NCBI RefSeq assembly: GCF_030811095.1
Contig: NZ_JAUSQL010000001.1
Span: 1,922,001 to 1,986,000, forward strand
Length of the DNA stretch: 64,000 nucleotides
Direction of reading: 5' to 3'
From: Trueperella abortisuis
GTDB lineage: Bacteria > Actinomycetota > Actinomycetes > Actinomycetales > Actinomycetaceae
Positions 27,734 to 35,127 of the stretch are shown here, in pieces. Numbering within the stretch: the stretch's first letter is position 1; every line of letters begins with the position of its first letter. Under the pieces are notes generated by a model. It saw only the letters and a program-made list of their open reading frames with translations, searched no databases and was not told where the DNA came from. A program made the translations under genes and the position numbers.

Positions 27734-29320
27734 TTACTTGACTGCGGCGCCGACGAGGTTCAGGCCCGTGGTGCCAATGCCGTGTGCGCCCACGACCTTC
27801 TGACCGTTGATGCCAGTGATCATCGTGCGGTGGAAGAGCGGGAAGAGCGGGGCCTCATCGGCGATGAGGTCCTGAGCCTCGCCCCACTTGGCCTTCGCGT
27901 CGTCGCCGGTGGCCTGCTCGGCCTCGGAAACGATGCCGGAAAGCTTGGCGAACTGATCAGGCGCGGAGGTGGCCCACTGGGTGCGCTTCTGCGTCCACAC
28001 GTTGTCGCCGTACCACCAGTTGATGATGATGCCCGGGTCCGCACCGAAGACCGACGGATCGCCCGGCGCGAGGGCGACGTCGTAGGTCGGGTTGTCGACG
28101 TCGGCGAAGTTCGCGTACAGGTCGCCCGACGCCATGGACTGGACGTTGACCGTCAGGCCGGCGGCCTCGAGATCCTGGCGGATCTGCGGGGCGAGGTTAG
28201 CGATCCACGGGTGATCGGTGGTGATGAGGGTGATCTCCTTCAGGCCAGCAGCCTCGAAGGCGGCCTTGGCCTTGGCGGTGTCGTAGGTGAACTGCTCGCT
28301 AGCTTCCTTGTACATCGGGTTGACGGCGGGCAGGAAGGAGGTCGCAACCTGGGCGTCGCCGCCCATGGCGTCCTTGACCAGCTTCTCGCGGTCGATCGCG
28401 TAGTGGAAGGCCTTGCGGACCTCCTTCTTGTCGAACGGAGCCTTGGCAGTGTTGAACATGAGGAACGGGTTGTTGTAGCCCGGGACCTCGTCCAGGGTCC
28501 AGCCGGCGGCGGAGAGCTGATCCTTCGTGGCCGAGGGGACGGTCTCCATCACGTCGATGGTGCCGCCGAGCGCGGCGGCCAGACGGGCGGCGTCGTCCTT
28601 GAGGACGTCCCAGTGCATCTTCTCAACCTTGGCCGGCTTGGGGCCGTTGTAGTACTCGTTCGGCGAGGCGTCGATCGCGGTGTTCGTGATCGAGTCGTAC
28701 TTGAACGGGCCGGTGCCGATCGGCTTGGCCGTCATCTCCTCCTGGGTGGAGGAAGCCGGGATGATCTTGACGTCGACGAAACGCTCGGCGACGGCGGCGA
28801 AGGGGTACTTCGTCTTGATCGTGATCGTCTTATCGTCCTTGGCGGTGACGCTGTCAACAAAGCTGAAGAACTGCTTGTAGATCGAGGTGTCGGCCGTGGT
28901 GCGGGCGTAGGACTCGAGCACGTCTGCCGTAGTGACGTCGGTGCCGTCCGAGAACTTCGCGCCATCGCGCAGGGTCACTTCGTACTCGGTGTCCGACACC
29001 TTGGTCGGCTCGCCGGCGGCAAGGGCCGGGAAGAGCTTGTAGTTAGACATGTCGAATTCGTACAGACCCTCGACGACGTGCCAGTTCGACCCCATGGCTA
29101 GCGCCGAGGACGTGGTGGACGGATCGTAGTTCGTGGTCTCGTAGGCGACGCCGAGGTTCAGCTGACCGGACGGAGCGCCACCGGACGCGGAAGACGTCGC
29201 ATCGCTTGCAGAACCGGACTCCGACGGGGTGCCCGACCCTCCTCCACCACAGGCAGCCAGGGCGAGCGTGGTAGCGGCAGCGACGGCTGTCAGCTTCGCC
29301 CAGCGCTTAGTAGAACGCAT
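27734..29320 (-). CDS. siaE: ABC substrate-binding lipoprotein, family 5 (sialic acid type)
   Basis: Surface lipoprotein that binds the substrate for SiaFGI. 528 residues. Signal peptide with LAAC lipobox, lipidated C24, then a Gly/Ser linker and an SBP_bac_5 fold (for example NYDPSTTSSAL and AFHYAIDREKLV). Family 5 proteins usually bind peptides, but SatA/SiaE-type members bind sialic acid, and the nan genes downstream support that. Start ATG at 29320 after GGAGAGGAAATAAC; the longer frame is not credible because it removes the signal peptide N-terminus. Divergent from the FadR-type regulator. Confidence 0.88.
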   Translation of the reverse strand: MRSTKRWAKLTAVAAATTLALAACGGGGSGTPSESGSASDATSSASGGAPSGQLNLGVAYETTNYDPSTTSSALAMGSNWHVVEGLYEFDMSNYKLFPALAAGEPTKVSDTEYEVTLRDGAKFSDGTDVTTADVLESYARTTADTSIYKQFFSFVDSVTAKDDKTITIKTKYPFAAVAERFVDVKIIPASSTQEEMTAKPIGTGPFKYDSITNTAIDASPNEYYNGPKPAKVEKMHWDVLKDDAARLAAALGGTIDVMETVPSATKDQLSAAGWTLDEVPGYNNPFLMFNTAKAPFDKKEVRKAFHYAIDREKLVKDAMGGDAQVATSFLPAVNPMYKEASEQFTYDTAKAKAAFEAAGLKEITLITTDHPWIANLAPQIRQDLEAAGLTVNVQSMASGDLYANFADVDNPTYDVALAPGDPSVFGADPGIIINWWYGDNVWTQKRTQWATSAPDQFAKLSGIVSEAEQATGDDAKAKWGEAQDLIADEAPLFPLFHRTMITGINGQKVVGAHGIGTTGLNLVGAAVK

Positions 29321-29348
29321 GTTATTTCCTCTCCATTGAGTTAATTGT

Positions 29349-29364
29349 GAAGCGCCAACGCTTC
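29349..29364. promoter_or_regulatory. Candidate operator in the siaE/nanR divergent region
   Basis: GAAGCG-CCAA-CGCTTC is a perfect six-base palindrome with a four-base centre. It overlaps the -35 region of the regulator's promoter and lies upstream of siaE, which is where a FadR-type regulator would be expected to bind. The gap 29321-29384 holds no other symmetry I can see. Confidence 0.5.
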
Positions 29365-29372
29365 TCATCGGG

Positions 29373-29378
29373 TACACT
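29373..29378 (+). promoter_or_regulatory. -10 box for leaderless nanR-like gene
   Basis: TACACT, exactly six bases, then the ATG at 29385, with no Shine-Dalgarno sequence. This predicts a leaderless transcript. Confidence 0.6.
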
Positions 29379-29384
29379 CATCGT

Positions 29385-30149
29385 ATGTTGTCAGACAAGT
29401 CAGCGCAAGTGCTTTTAAATAAATTCTCCCCGGCGACGATCTCCGGGGCAGCGACTCCTGGCGTTCCCCTCAACAGGTCCTCCGCAACGATCGACGCCGT
29501 TAAGTCTTACATCATTCAACACAACCTCAAGCCCGGCGATCCGCTTCCGACCGAGGCGACGCTATGCGCCACGCTTCAGGTCTCGCGCTCCTCCGTGCGC
29601 GAGGCGCTACGCAAGCTCGAGGCGCTCGACATCATCCGCGCCCATCAGGGGCGCGGCTCCTTCGTGGGCGACATGTCGCTCGAGCCGATGGTTGAAACCC
29701 TTGTGCTGCGCTTCGCGCTCGATCGATCCTCGGGCACGGAATCGCTGCGCCAGGTGGTCTCCACGCGCCGCTACCTCGACCTAGGCGTGGCCTCCTCGGT
29801 GGTCAAGGCGATGGCGGGCACCTCCAACCCCGAGCTCCACCAGCTGGTGGGCGTCATGGTGGAGAAGGCCACCCGCCGGGAGAGCTACATGGATGAGGAC
29901 ATCGCCTTCCACAACGGGATCATGGCCTACCTCGATAACGAGCTCATCTCTCAGCTCAACACGGCGATGTGGCTCATCCACCAGACCTTCATCCCCAAGC
30001 TGGACGTGGAGCGCGGCGGGAAGCTGCTCGAAACCGCGCGCGCCCACGAGCGCATGCTCGCCACGGCCGAGGCGGGAGACGAGGCGGCCTATCGCCAGGC
30101 GGTCCTCGACCACTACGCCCCGCTCGCGGACATCCTCGAGATGGACTAG
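29385..30149 (+). CDS. nanR: FadR/GntR-family regulator of the sialic acid locus
   Basis: Transcriptional regulator of 254 residues. The N-terminal winged helix-turn-helix (about residues 38-95) includes PLPTEATLCATLQVSRSSVREALRKLEAL. The C-terminal FCD effector domain has the metal-ligand pattern D-x3-H (DEDIAFHNGI) and two later histidines. Divergent position next to siaE and a palindrome in the shared promoter make it the probable repressor responding to a sialic acid intermediate. The symbol is by context, not direct similarity. There is an unusual 35-residue N-terminal lead before the HTH. Confidence 0.85.
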   Translation: MLSDKSAQVLLNKFSPATISGAATPGVPLNRSSATIDAVKSYIIQHNLKPGDPLPTEATLCATLQVSRSSVREALRKLEALDIIRAHQGRGSFVGDMSLEPMVETLVLRFALDRSSGTESLRQVVSTRRYLDLGVASSVVKAMAGTSNPELHQLVGVMVEKATRRESYMDEDIAFHNGIMAYLDNELISQLNTAMWLIHQTFIPKLDVERGGKLLETARAHERMLATAEAGDEAAYRQAVLDHYAPLADILEMD

Positions 30150-30257
30150 GCGCCCGAAGCGCACTCGCCAGTCCTTCCTGTCGCGCGTGATCGTCGAGCG
30201 GGCGCGCGGTGTCGGCATCGTCGATTAGACTGGCCACAACAACGATACGGAGGACAC

Positions 30258-30728
30258 ATGATTTCCACACTTGCCCGCCCGCTCCTTGCGGCGCCCTTCG
30301 TGGCCGCCGGCCTCGACGCCATCCGCAAGCCCGCCGGCCATCGCGCCGCGGCCGAACGTATCCTCAGTGTGCTCGAGAGGGCGGGAATCCCCGCGCAGGA
30401 CATCCCGGTCGACGTGCTCACGCGCGCCACGGGCGCCGTTTTCACGCTAGCCGGCCTCTCGCTCGCGCGCGGGCGCATGCCGCGTTCCACGGCCCTCATG
30501 CTCGGCGCGATGCAGATCCCGATGTCGCTGGGGCGCAACCCCTTCTGGGAGCAGGCCGGCGCTGAGCGCCGCGCCTCGCTTGCGGCCCTCGTCGCCGACG
30601 CCGGCCTCATCGGCGGCGCCCTCATCGCCTCCACCGACCGCGGCGGCAACCCCTCGCTCGGCTGGCGCGCCTCAACCTGGGCGAAGGACGTCAGCCACAA
30701 CGCGCAGAATCTCGGTACCAGCCGGTGA
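30258..30728 (+). CDS. DoxX-family membrane protein
   Basis: Small membrane protein of 156 residues with about four hydrophobic segments and the DoxX opening (LARPLLAAPFVAAGLDAIRKP). Role is not established; actinobacterial DoxX proteins have been linked to thiol-oxidant defence, which fits the nearby SigR system (inference). The ATG follows GGAGGACAC. Its stop overlaps the aroA start by three bases, so it is the first gene of a doxX-aroA-rsgA unit. The 108-base gap upstream (30150-30257) contains a possible TAGACT -10 at about 30225 and nothing else clear. Confidence 0.82.
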   Translation: MISTLARPLLAAPFVAAGLDAIRKPAGHRAAAERILSVLERAGIPAQDIPVDVLTRATGAVFTLAGLSLARGRMPRSTALMLGAMQIPMSLGRNPFWEQAGAERRASLAALVADAGLIGGALIASTDRGGNPSLGWRASTWAKDVSHNAQNLGTSR

Positions 30729-31990
30729 CCTGGCTGGCCCCCGCGTCGGGCCCGGTTGACGCCACCGTCTCCATCCCCGGCTCGAAGTCGCTGACGAACC
30801 GCTACCTGGTGCTCGCCGCCTTGGGCGAGCAGCCCGCGACGATCCGCCACCCGCTCGTCGCGCGCGACACCGAGCTCATGGCCGGCGCCCTTGAGTCCCT
30901 CGGCGCGCGCATCCTGCGCGAGCGCGACTCCTGGCGGGTGGAGCCCGGACCCTTCCGGGGTGGGCGCGTCGAGTGCGGCCTGGCCGGGACTGTCATGCGT
31001 TTCATCCCACCGCTCGCTGCCTTTGCCTGCGAGCCCGTGGTCCTCGACGGCGACCCGGCGGCGCGCGTGCGCCCGATGGGCGCGATCGTCACGGCGCTGA
31101 GGCGGCTCGGGGTGGCCGTGGAGGCCGCCGAGCGCGAAGGCGCACCCACCCTTCCGCTGACCGTGCGCGGGGCGGGGAGCGTGGCCGGGGGCAAGCTCGA
31201 CATCGACGCCTCGGCCTCCTCCCAGTTCGTCTCCGCGCTCCTCCTCGCCGCCCCGCGAATGGAACGCGGCCTCGAACTGCGCCACGTGGGCGCAACGCTC
31301 CCCTCGACCCCCCACATCGAGATGACGGTGGAGGTGCTACGCAGGGCCGGCATCGACGTCGTCGACGCGGGGCGGCGCTGGGTGGTCTCCCCCGGCGTCC
31401 CCACCCTCGGGCAGGTCACGATCGAGCCCGACCTGTCGAACGCGGGGGCCTTCCTCGCCGCCGCCATGGTGACCGGCGGGAGGGTACGCGTGGAACACTG
31501 GCCCGCGGCGACCACACAGCCGGGCGACTCCTACCGCGCGATCTTTTCCCAGATGGGAGGCCGGGTGCGCCTGGAGGGCGGGGTGCTCGAGCTGACCGGG
31601 CCGGAGCGCATCGCACCCTATGCCGCAGACATGAAGGACGTGGGCGAACTCGTCCCCACCGTCGCCGCCGTCGCCGCATTCGCGCACGGAACCTCGCGCC
31701 TGTCCAACATCGGCCAGCTTCGCGGACACGAGACCAACCGCCTCGCCGCGCTCGTCACCGAGCTGGGCCGCGCCGGGATCACCGCGCGCGAGGAGGGCGA
31801 CGACCTCGTCATCGAGGGCGGGTCCGGGCGCCCCGCCGTCATCGAGACCTACGACGACCACCGGATGGCCACCTTCGGCGCGATCCTCGGGCTGCGCCTG
31901 CCGGGCACGCGCGTCGTCAACGCGCAGACCACGGCGAAGACCCTGCCCGACTTCGTGGAGCGCTGGGAAAGGGCCTTCGGCCATGCCTAG
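30725..31990 (+). CDS. aroA: 3-phosphoshikimate 1-carboxyvinyltransferase (EPSP synthase)
   Basis: Joins shikimate-3-phosphate and PEP in aromatic amino acid synthesis. 421 residues, the usual length. Motifs: GSKSLTNRYLVLAALG (S3P/PEP binding, residues 18-33), CGLAGTVMRF, DASASSQFVSALLLAAP, LSNAGAFLAAAMV, and DDHRMATFGAILGLRLPG near the end. The GTG start overlaps the doxX-like stop. The 3' end overlaps rsgA by eight bases. Confidence 0.97.
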   Translation: MTWLAPASGPVDATVSIPGSKSLTNRYLVLAALGEQPATIRHPLVARDTELMAGALESLGARILRERDSWRVEPGPFRGGRVECGLAGTVMRFIPPLAAFACEPVVLDGDPAARVRPMGAIVTALRRLGVAVEAAEREGAPTLPLTVRGAGSVAGGKLDIDASASSQFVSALLLAAPRMERGLELRHVGATLPSTPHIEMTVEVLRRAGIDVVDAGRRWVVSPGVPTLGQVTIEPDLSNAGAFLAAAMVTGGRVRVEHWPAATTQPGDSYRAIFSQMGGRVRLEGGVLELTGPERIAPYAADMKDVGELVPTVAAVAAFAHGTSRLSNIGQLRGHETNRLAALVTELGRAGITAREEGDDLVIEGGSGRPAVIETYDDHRMATFGAILGLRLPGTRVVNAQTTAKTLPDFVERWERAFGHA

Positions 31991-32993
31991 ACGCGACATC
32001 GGCACGGACGATCACCGCGTGCGGGTGCGCCCGGGCAAAGGTTCACGCCCACGCACGAAGATCCGCCCCGACTACAGCCGGGCCGCCCGGGCCCGCGTCT
32101 ACCGGGTGGATCGCGGGCGCTACCACGTGACTCTGGATGACGGCACGCACGTGACCGCCGTCAAAGCCAAGGAGCTGGCGCGCGGCGCGATCGTCGTGGG
32201 CGACATCGTGGCCCTCACCGGCGATCTGACGGGCAGGAAGGATACGTTGGCCCGCATCGTCCAGGTGGATCCACGCCGGACCGCGCTGCGACGCACAGCC
32301 GAGGAGTCGGAGGCCGCGGGCACCGAGCGCGTCATCGTCGCCAACGCCGACCAGCTCGTCATCGTCACCGCCCTCGCCCAGCCCGAGCCGCGGCCGGGCA
32401 TGATCGACCGCTGCCTCGTCGCCGCCTACGACGCCGACATGCACCCTATCCTGTTGCTCACCAAAGCCGATCTCGCCAGCCCCCGCGCACTGCTCGACCT
32501 GTATTCCGACCTCGACCTCGACATCTATACCTCCACCATTGACGAGGCGGGCTCCGACATCGCCGACATTGCCGCCGCGCTCGCGGGGCACGTGTCGGTG
32601 CTGGTGGGGCACTCCGGCGTCGGGAAATCCACCCTCATCAACGCGCTGGTTCCGAGCGCCGAGCGTGAGACGGGGCACGTGAACGAGGTGACGGGGCGCG
32701 GGCGGCACACCTCGACGTCGGCGATGGCGTTCAACCTGGAGGCCGGCGGGCTAGTCATCGACACGCCGGGGGTGCGCACGTTCGGGCTCGCCCACGTTCA
32801 GGCCGAGGACCTGCTGCGCGGCTTCCCGGACCTGCGTCAGGTGGCCGAGAACTGCCCGCGCGGTTGCCCGCACGAGGCCGGCTCCCTCGACTGCGCGTTC
32901 GACGAGGTGGAAGACGCGCGGCTGATCGCGCGCGTGAAATCCTTCCGCCGGCTACTCGATTCGCGCCTCAGGGTGGACCCGCACTGGGCCTGA
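31983..32993 (+). CDS. rsgA: Ribosome small-subunit-dependent GTPase A
   Basis: Circularly permuted GTPase assisting late 30S maturation. 336 residues: a basic N-terminus, OB fold (about 35-95), then permuted G domain with TKAD (G4 type), GHSGVGKSTLINAL (G1) and DTPGVRTFGL (G3), and a C-terminal zinc module (ENCPRGCPHE...DC). It overlaps aroA by eight bases. A strong GC hairpin follows about 40 bases after the stop. Confidence 0.95.
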   Translation: MPRRDIGTDDHRVRVRPGKGSRPRTKIRPDYSRAARARVYRVDRGRYHVTLDDGTHVTAVKAKELARGAIVVGDIVALTGDLTGRKDTLARIVQVDPRRTALRRTAEESEAAGTERVIVANADQLVIVTALAQPEPRPGMIDRCLVAAYDADMHPILLLTKADLASPRALLDLYSDLDLDIYTSTIDEAGSDIADIAAALAGHVSVLVGHSGVGKSTLINALVPSAERETGHVNEVTGRGRHTSTSAMAFNLEAGGLVIDTPGVRTFGLAHVQAEDLLRGFPDLRQVAENCPRGCPHEAGSLDCAFDEVEDARLIARVKSFRRLLDSRLRVDPHWA

Positions 32994-33030
32994 GCCTGCC
33001 GTGCACCGTCGGTACGCGCGCCTGGGCGCT

Positions 33031-33048
33031 CGCGGGCCGGGGCCCGCG
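33031..33048 (+). terminator. GC-rich hairpin after rsgA
   Basis: CGCGGGCC-GG-GGCCCGCG is a perfect eight-base stem, flanked by a wider CCTGG/CCAGG pair. No T-run follows on the plus strand, so termination is plausible rather than shown. It lies between rsgA and the hisN promoter. Confidence 0.45.
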
Positions 33049-33094
33049 GGCCAGGCAAAAAGGCCGCGCCGGGCCGGGGCCGTCAATCAGCGGT

Positions 33095-33100
33095 TATGCT
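33095..33100 (+). promoter_or_regulatory. -10 box for leaderless hisN
   Basis: TATGCT, exactly six bases, then ATG at 33107. Predicts transcription starting on the start codon. Confidence 0.6.
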
Positions 33101-33106
33101 TGAGGC

Positions 33107-33904
33107 ATGCAACCACGTTACGCCGATGACCTTCAGGTCGCCCTCGGGATCGCCGATCGCGTCGACATCCTCACGCTCGAGCGGTTCCGCGCCGCCGACC
33201 TGCGGGTCGAGACCAAGCCCGACATGACCCCCGTCTCCGACGCCGACCGCGCCGCCGAGCGCCTCATCCGTGACATGCTACGCCAGTTCCGTTCGCGCGA
33301 CGGGGTGACGGGCGAGGAAGAGGCCCCTGTGGAGGGCCTGTCTGGGCGGCGGTGGATCATCGACCCGATCGACGGCACCAAGAACTACGTTCGCGGTGTG
33401 CCCGTGTGGGCCACCCTGATAGCGCTGGAGGACGACGGGCAGATCGTGCTCGGTATCGTTTCTGCCCCCGCGCTCAAGCAGCGCTGGTTCGCGGCCCAGG
33501 GCCTGGGCGCCTACGCGGGGCGCTCCTCGGCCGCGGCGCGGCGCATCCACGTGTCCGATGTTAGTCGTGTCTCCGACGCGTCCCTGTCATATTCCTCGCT
33601 GGACGGCTGGTCGGAGCGCAACCAGCTGCGCGCCTTCCTTCGCCTGGCCCAGACCTGCTGGCGCACGCGCGCCTTTGGCGACTTCTGGTCCTACATGCTC
33701 GTAGCCGAGGGGGCCGTGGACATCGCGAGCGAACCGGAGCTCAACCTCTACGACATGGCCGCCCTCGTGCCCATCGTGACGGAGGCGGGCGGGCGCTTCA
33801 CCTCGCTCGATGGGGAGGACGGGCCGTGGGGTGCGAACGCGATCGCCACGAACGGCCGCCTGCACGCCGCCGCCCTGGATATCCTCAATTCCGTTCGAGA
33901 CTAG
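33107..33904 (+). CDS. hisN: Histidinol-phosphatase, inositol monophosphatase family
   Basis: Dephosphorylates histidinol phosphate in histidine synthesis. 265 residues of the IMPase fold. Metal ligands: GEEEAP (Glu pair) and DPIDGTKNYVRG (residues 82-93), with the C-terminal EPELNLYDMAALVPIVTEAGG. NYVRG after the DGT motif resembles actinobacterial HisN rather than SuhB. Position after aroA-rsgA is the usual one for hisN in this class (from memory). Confidence 0.9.
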   Translation: MQPRYADDLQVALGIADRVDILTLERFRAADLRVETKPDMTPVSDADRAAERLIRDMLRQFRSRDGVTGEEEAPVEGLSGRRWIIDPIDGTKNYVRGVPVWATLIALEDDGQIVLGIVSAPALKQRWFAAQGLGAYAGRSSAAARRIHVSDVSRVSDASLSYSSLDGWSERNQLRAFLRLAQTCWRTRAFGDFWSYMLVAEGAVDIASEPELNLYDMAALVPIVTEAGGRFTSLDGEDGPWGANAIATNGRLHAAALDILNSVRD

Positions 33905-33975
33905 CGGAGCTGGCCATATCCTGCGAGTTTGGGCAGAAAGAGCGGGCATCCAAAAGATTTGTCGGAGGGGTCCGC

Positions 33976-33981
33976 TAGCCT
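33976..33981 (+). promoter_or_regulatory. -10 box for leaderless sbcD
   Basis: TAGCCT, exactly six bases, then ATG at 33988. No Shine-Dalgarno. The 83-base gap after hisN holds nothing else clear. Confidence 0.55.
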
Positions 33982-33987
33982 GAAGAT

Positions 33988-35127
33988 ATGAGATTCTTAC
34001 ACACGGCCGATTGGCACCTGGGCCGGGAGATACACGGCGCCGATCTCACCCCTGCCTTCGAGCAGTGGGCCGACCACGTCGTCGATCTCGTGGCGAGCGA
34101 GGGCGTGGACGCGCTCTTCATTTCGGGCGACGTATACGACCGCGCAGTCCCGCCCGTCGCCATGGTGGAGCTGCTCTCCGACACGCTCTCGCGCCTGCTC
34201 GAGCACACGCGCGTCATCATGACCAGCGGCAACCATGATTCCCCCCAGCGCCTCGGCTTCGGCTCCGCCTTCGCTCGGGAGGGGCTCCACATCTGCACAG
34301 ACTCGCGCCGCGCCCACATCCCCGTCGTCATCGACGACGGCGCGGACGGCGCCCTCATATACCCCATCCCGTACCTGGATCCGCCCACCGAGCGGGATCG
34401 GCTGGCCGGCGATGAGCCGCTCGAACGCAGCCATATCGCCGTCAACACCGAGATGCTGGCTCGGGTGGAGGCAGACATGCGAAGGCGCGGCGGCAACCCG
34501 TACCGGATCGTGCTCTCCCACTCCTTCGTCATTGGCGCCCAGCCCAGCGAGTCGGAACGCGACATCTCGGTGGGCGGGGCCGATTCGATCCCGTCCCACA
34601 TTTTCCGGCTCGGCGGGCTGACGGACTACGTGGCCCTCGGCCACATCCACGGCCCGCAGGCTGTGGGAACCCAGGGCGATCCGCTCATGCGCTATTCGGG
34701 CTCGCCCATCGCGTTCTCCTTTTCGGAAGAAAAGCACGTGAAGTCCTCCGTGCTCCTCGATACGCGCAGCGGGGAAACAACCCTGATCCCGGCGCCCGTG
34801 TATCGGCCGCTGGCAACACTGGAAGACACGCTGGAGAACCTGCTCTCGGCCAAGTATGCCGGCTACGGCGATCACTTCCTGCGCATCCGGGTCACCGACC
34901 CGGACCGCCCAGCCGATCTTTACGCCAAGCTCAAGAAGCGATTCGCGCACATGCTCGCGCTTGAGCATGTCAGCGAAGCCACCGCCGTCACGCTTGAACA
35001 GCTTGCCGCTATCCGTTCCAATCCGCTCGCCGTACTGCGCGAATTCTTCGCGCACGCCGGCGGGCGGGAATTGACCGCGGCGGAGGATCAGCTGGTGGCA
35101 GCCACGTGGGAGGAGGTGTCGGCCTGA
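33988..35127 (+). CDS. sbcD: Exonuclease SbcCD subunit D (Mre11-type nuclease)
   Basis: Nuclease subunit of the SbcCD complex, which opens DNA hairpins and processes breaks. 379 residues. The five phosphoesterase motifs are visible: DWHLGRE (residues 7-13), SGDVYDRA, SGNHDSPQR, SHSFV and GHIHGPQ, so the manganese site is intact. The C-terminal cap and SbcC-contact region follow. Its stop overlaps the sbcC start (TGATG), giving coupled synthesis of both subunits. Confidence 0.96.
   Translation: MRFLHTADWHLGREIHGADLTPAFEQWADHVVDLVASEGVDALFISGDVYDRAVPPVAMVELLSDTLSRLLEHTRVIMTSGNHDSPQRLGFGSAFAREGLHICTDSRRAHIPVVIDDGADGALIYPIPYLDPPTERDRLAGDEPLERSHIAVNTEMLARVEADMRRRGGNPYRIVLSHSFVIGAQPSESERDISVGGADSIPSHIFRLGGLTDYVALGHIHGPQAVGTQGDPLMRYSGSPIAFSFSEEKHVKSSVLLDTRSGETTLIPAPVYRPLATLEDTLENLLSAKYAGYGDHFLRIRVTDPDRPADLYAKLKKRFAHMLALEHVSEATAVTLEQLAAIRSNPLAVLREFFAHAGGRELTAAEDQLVAATWEEVSA

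Noticed and set aside
19274..30149. Mobile element boundaries around the sialic acid locus
   Set aside because: I looked for flanking direct repeats, transposases, integrases and tRNA ends and saw none; only the position suggests insertion.
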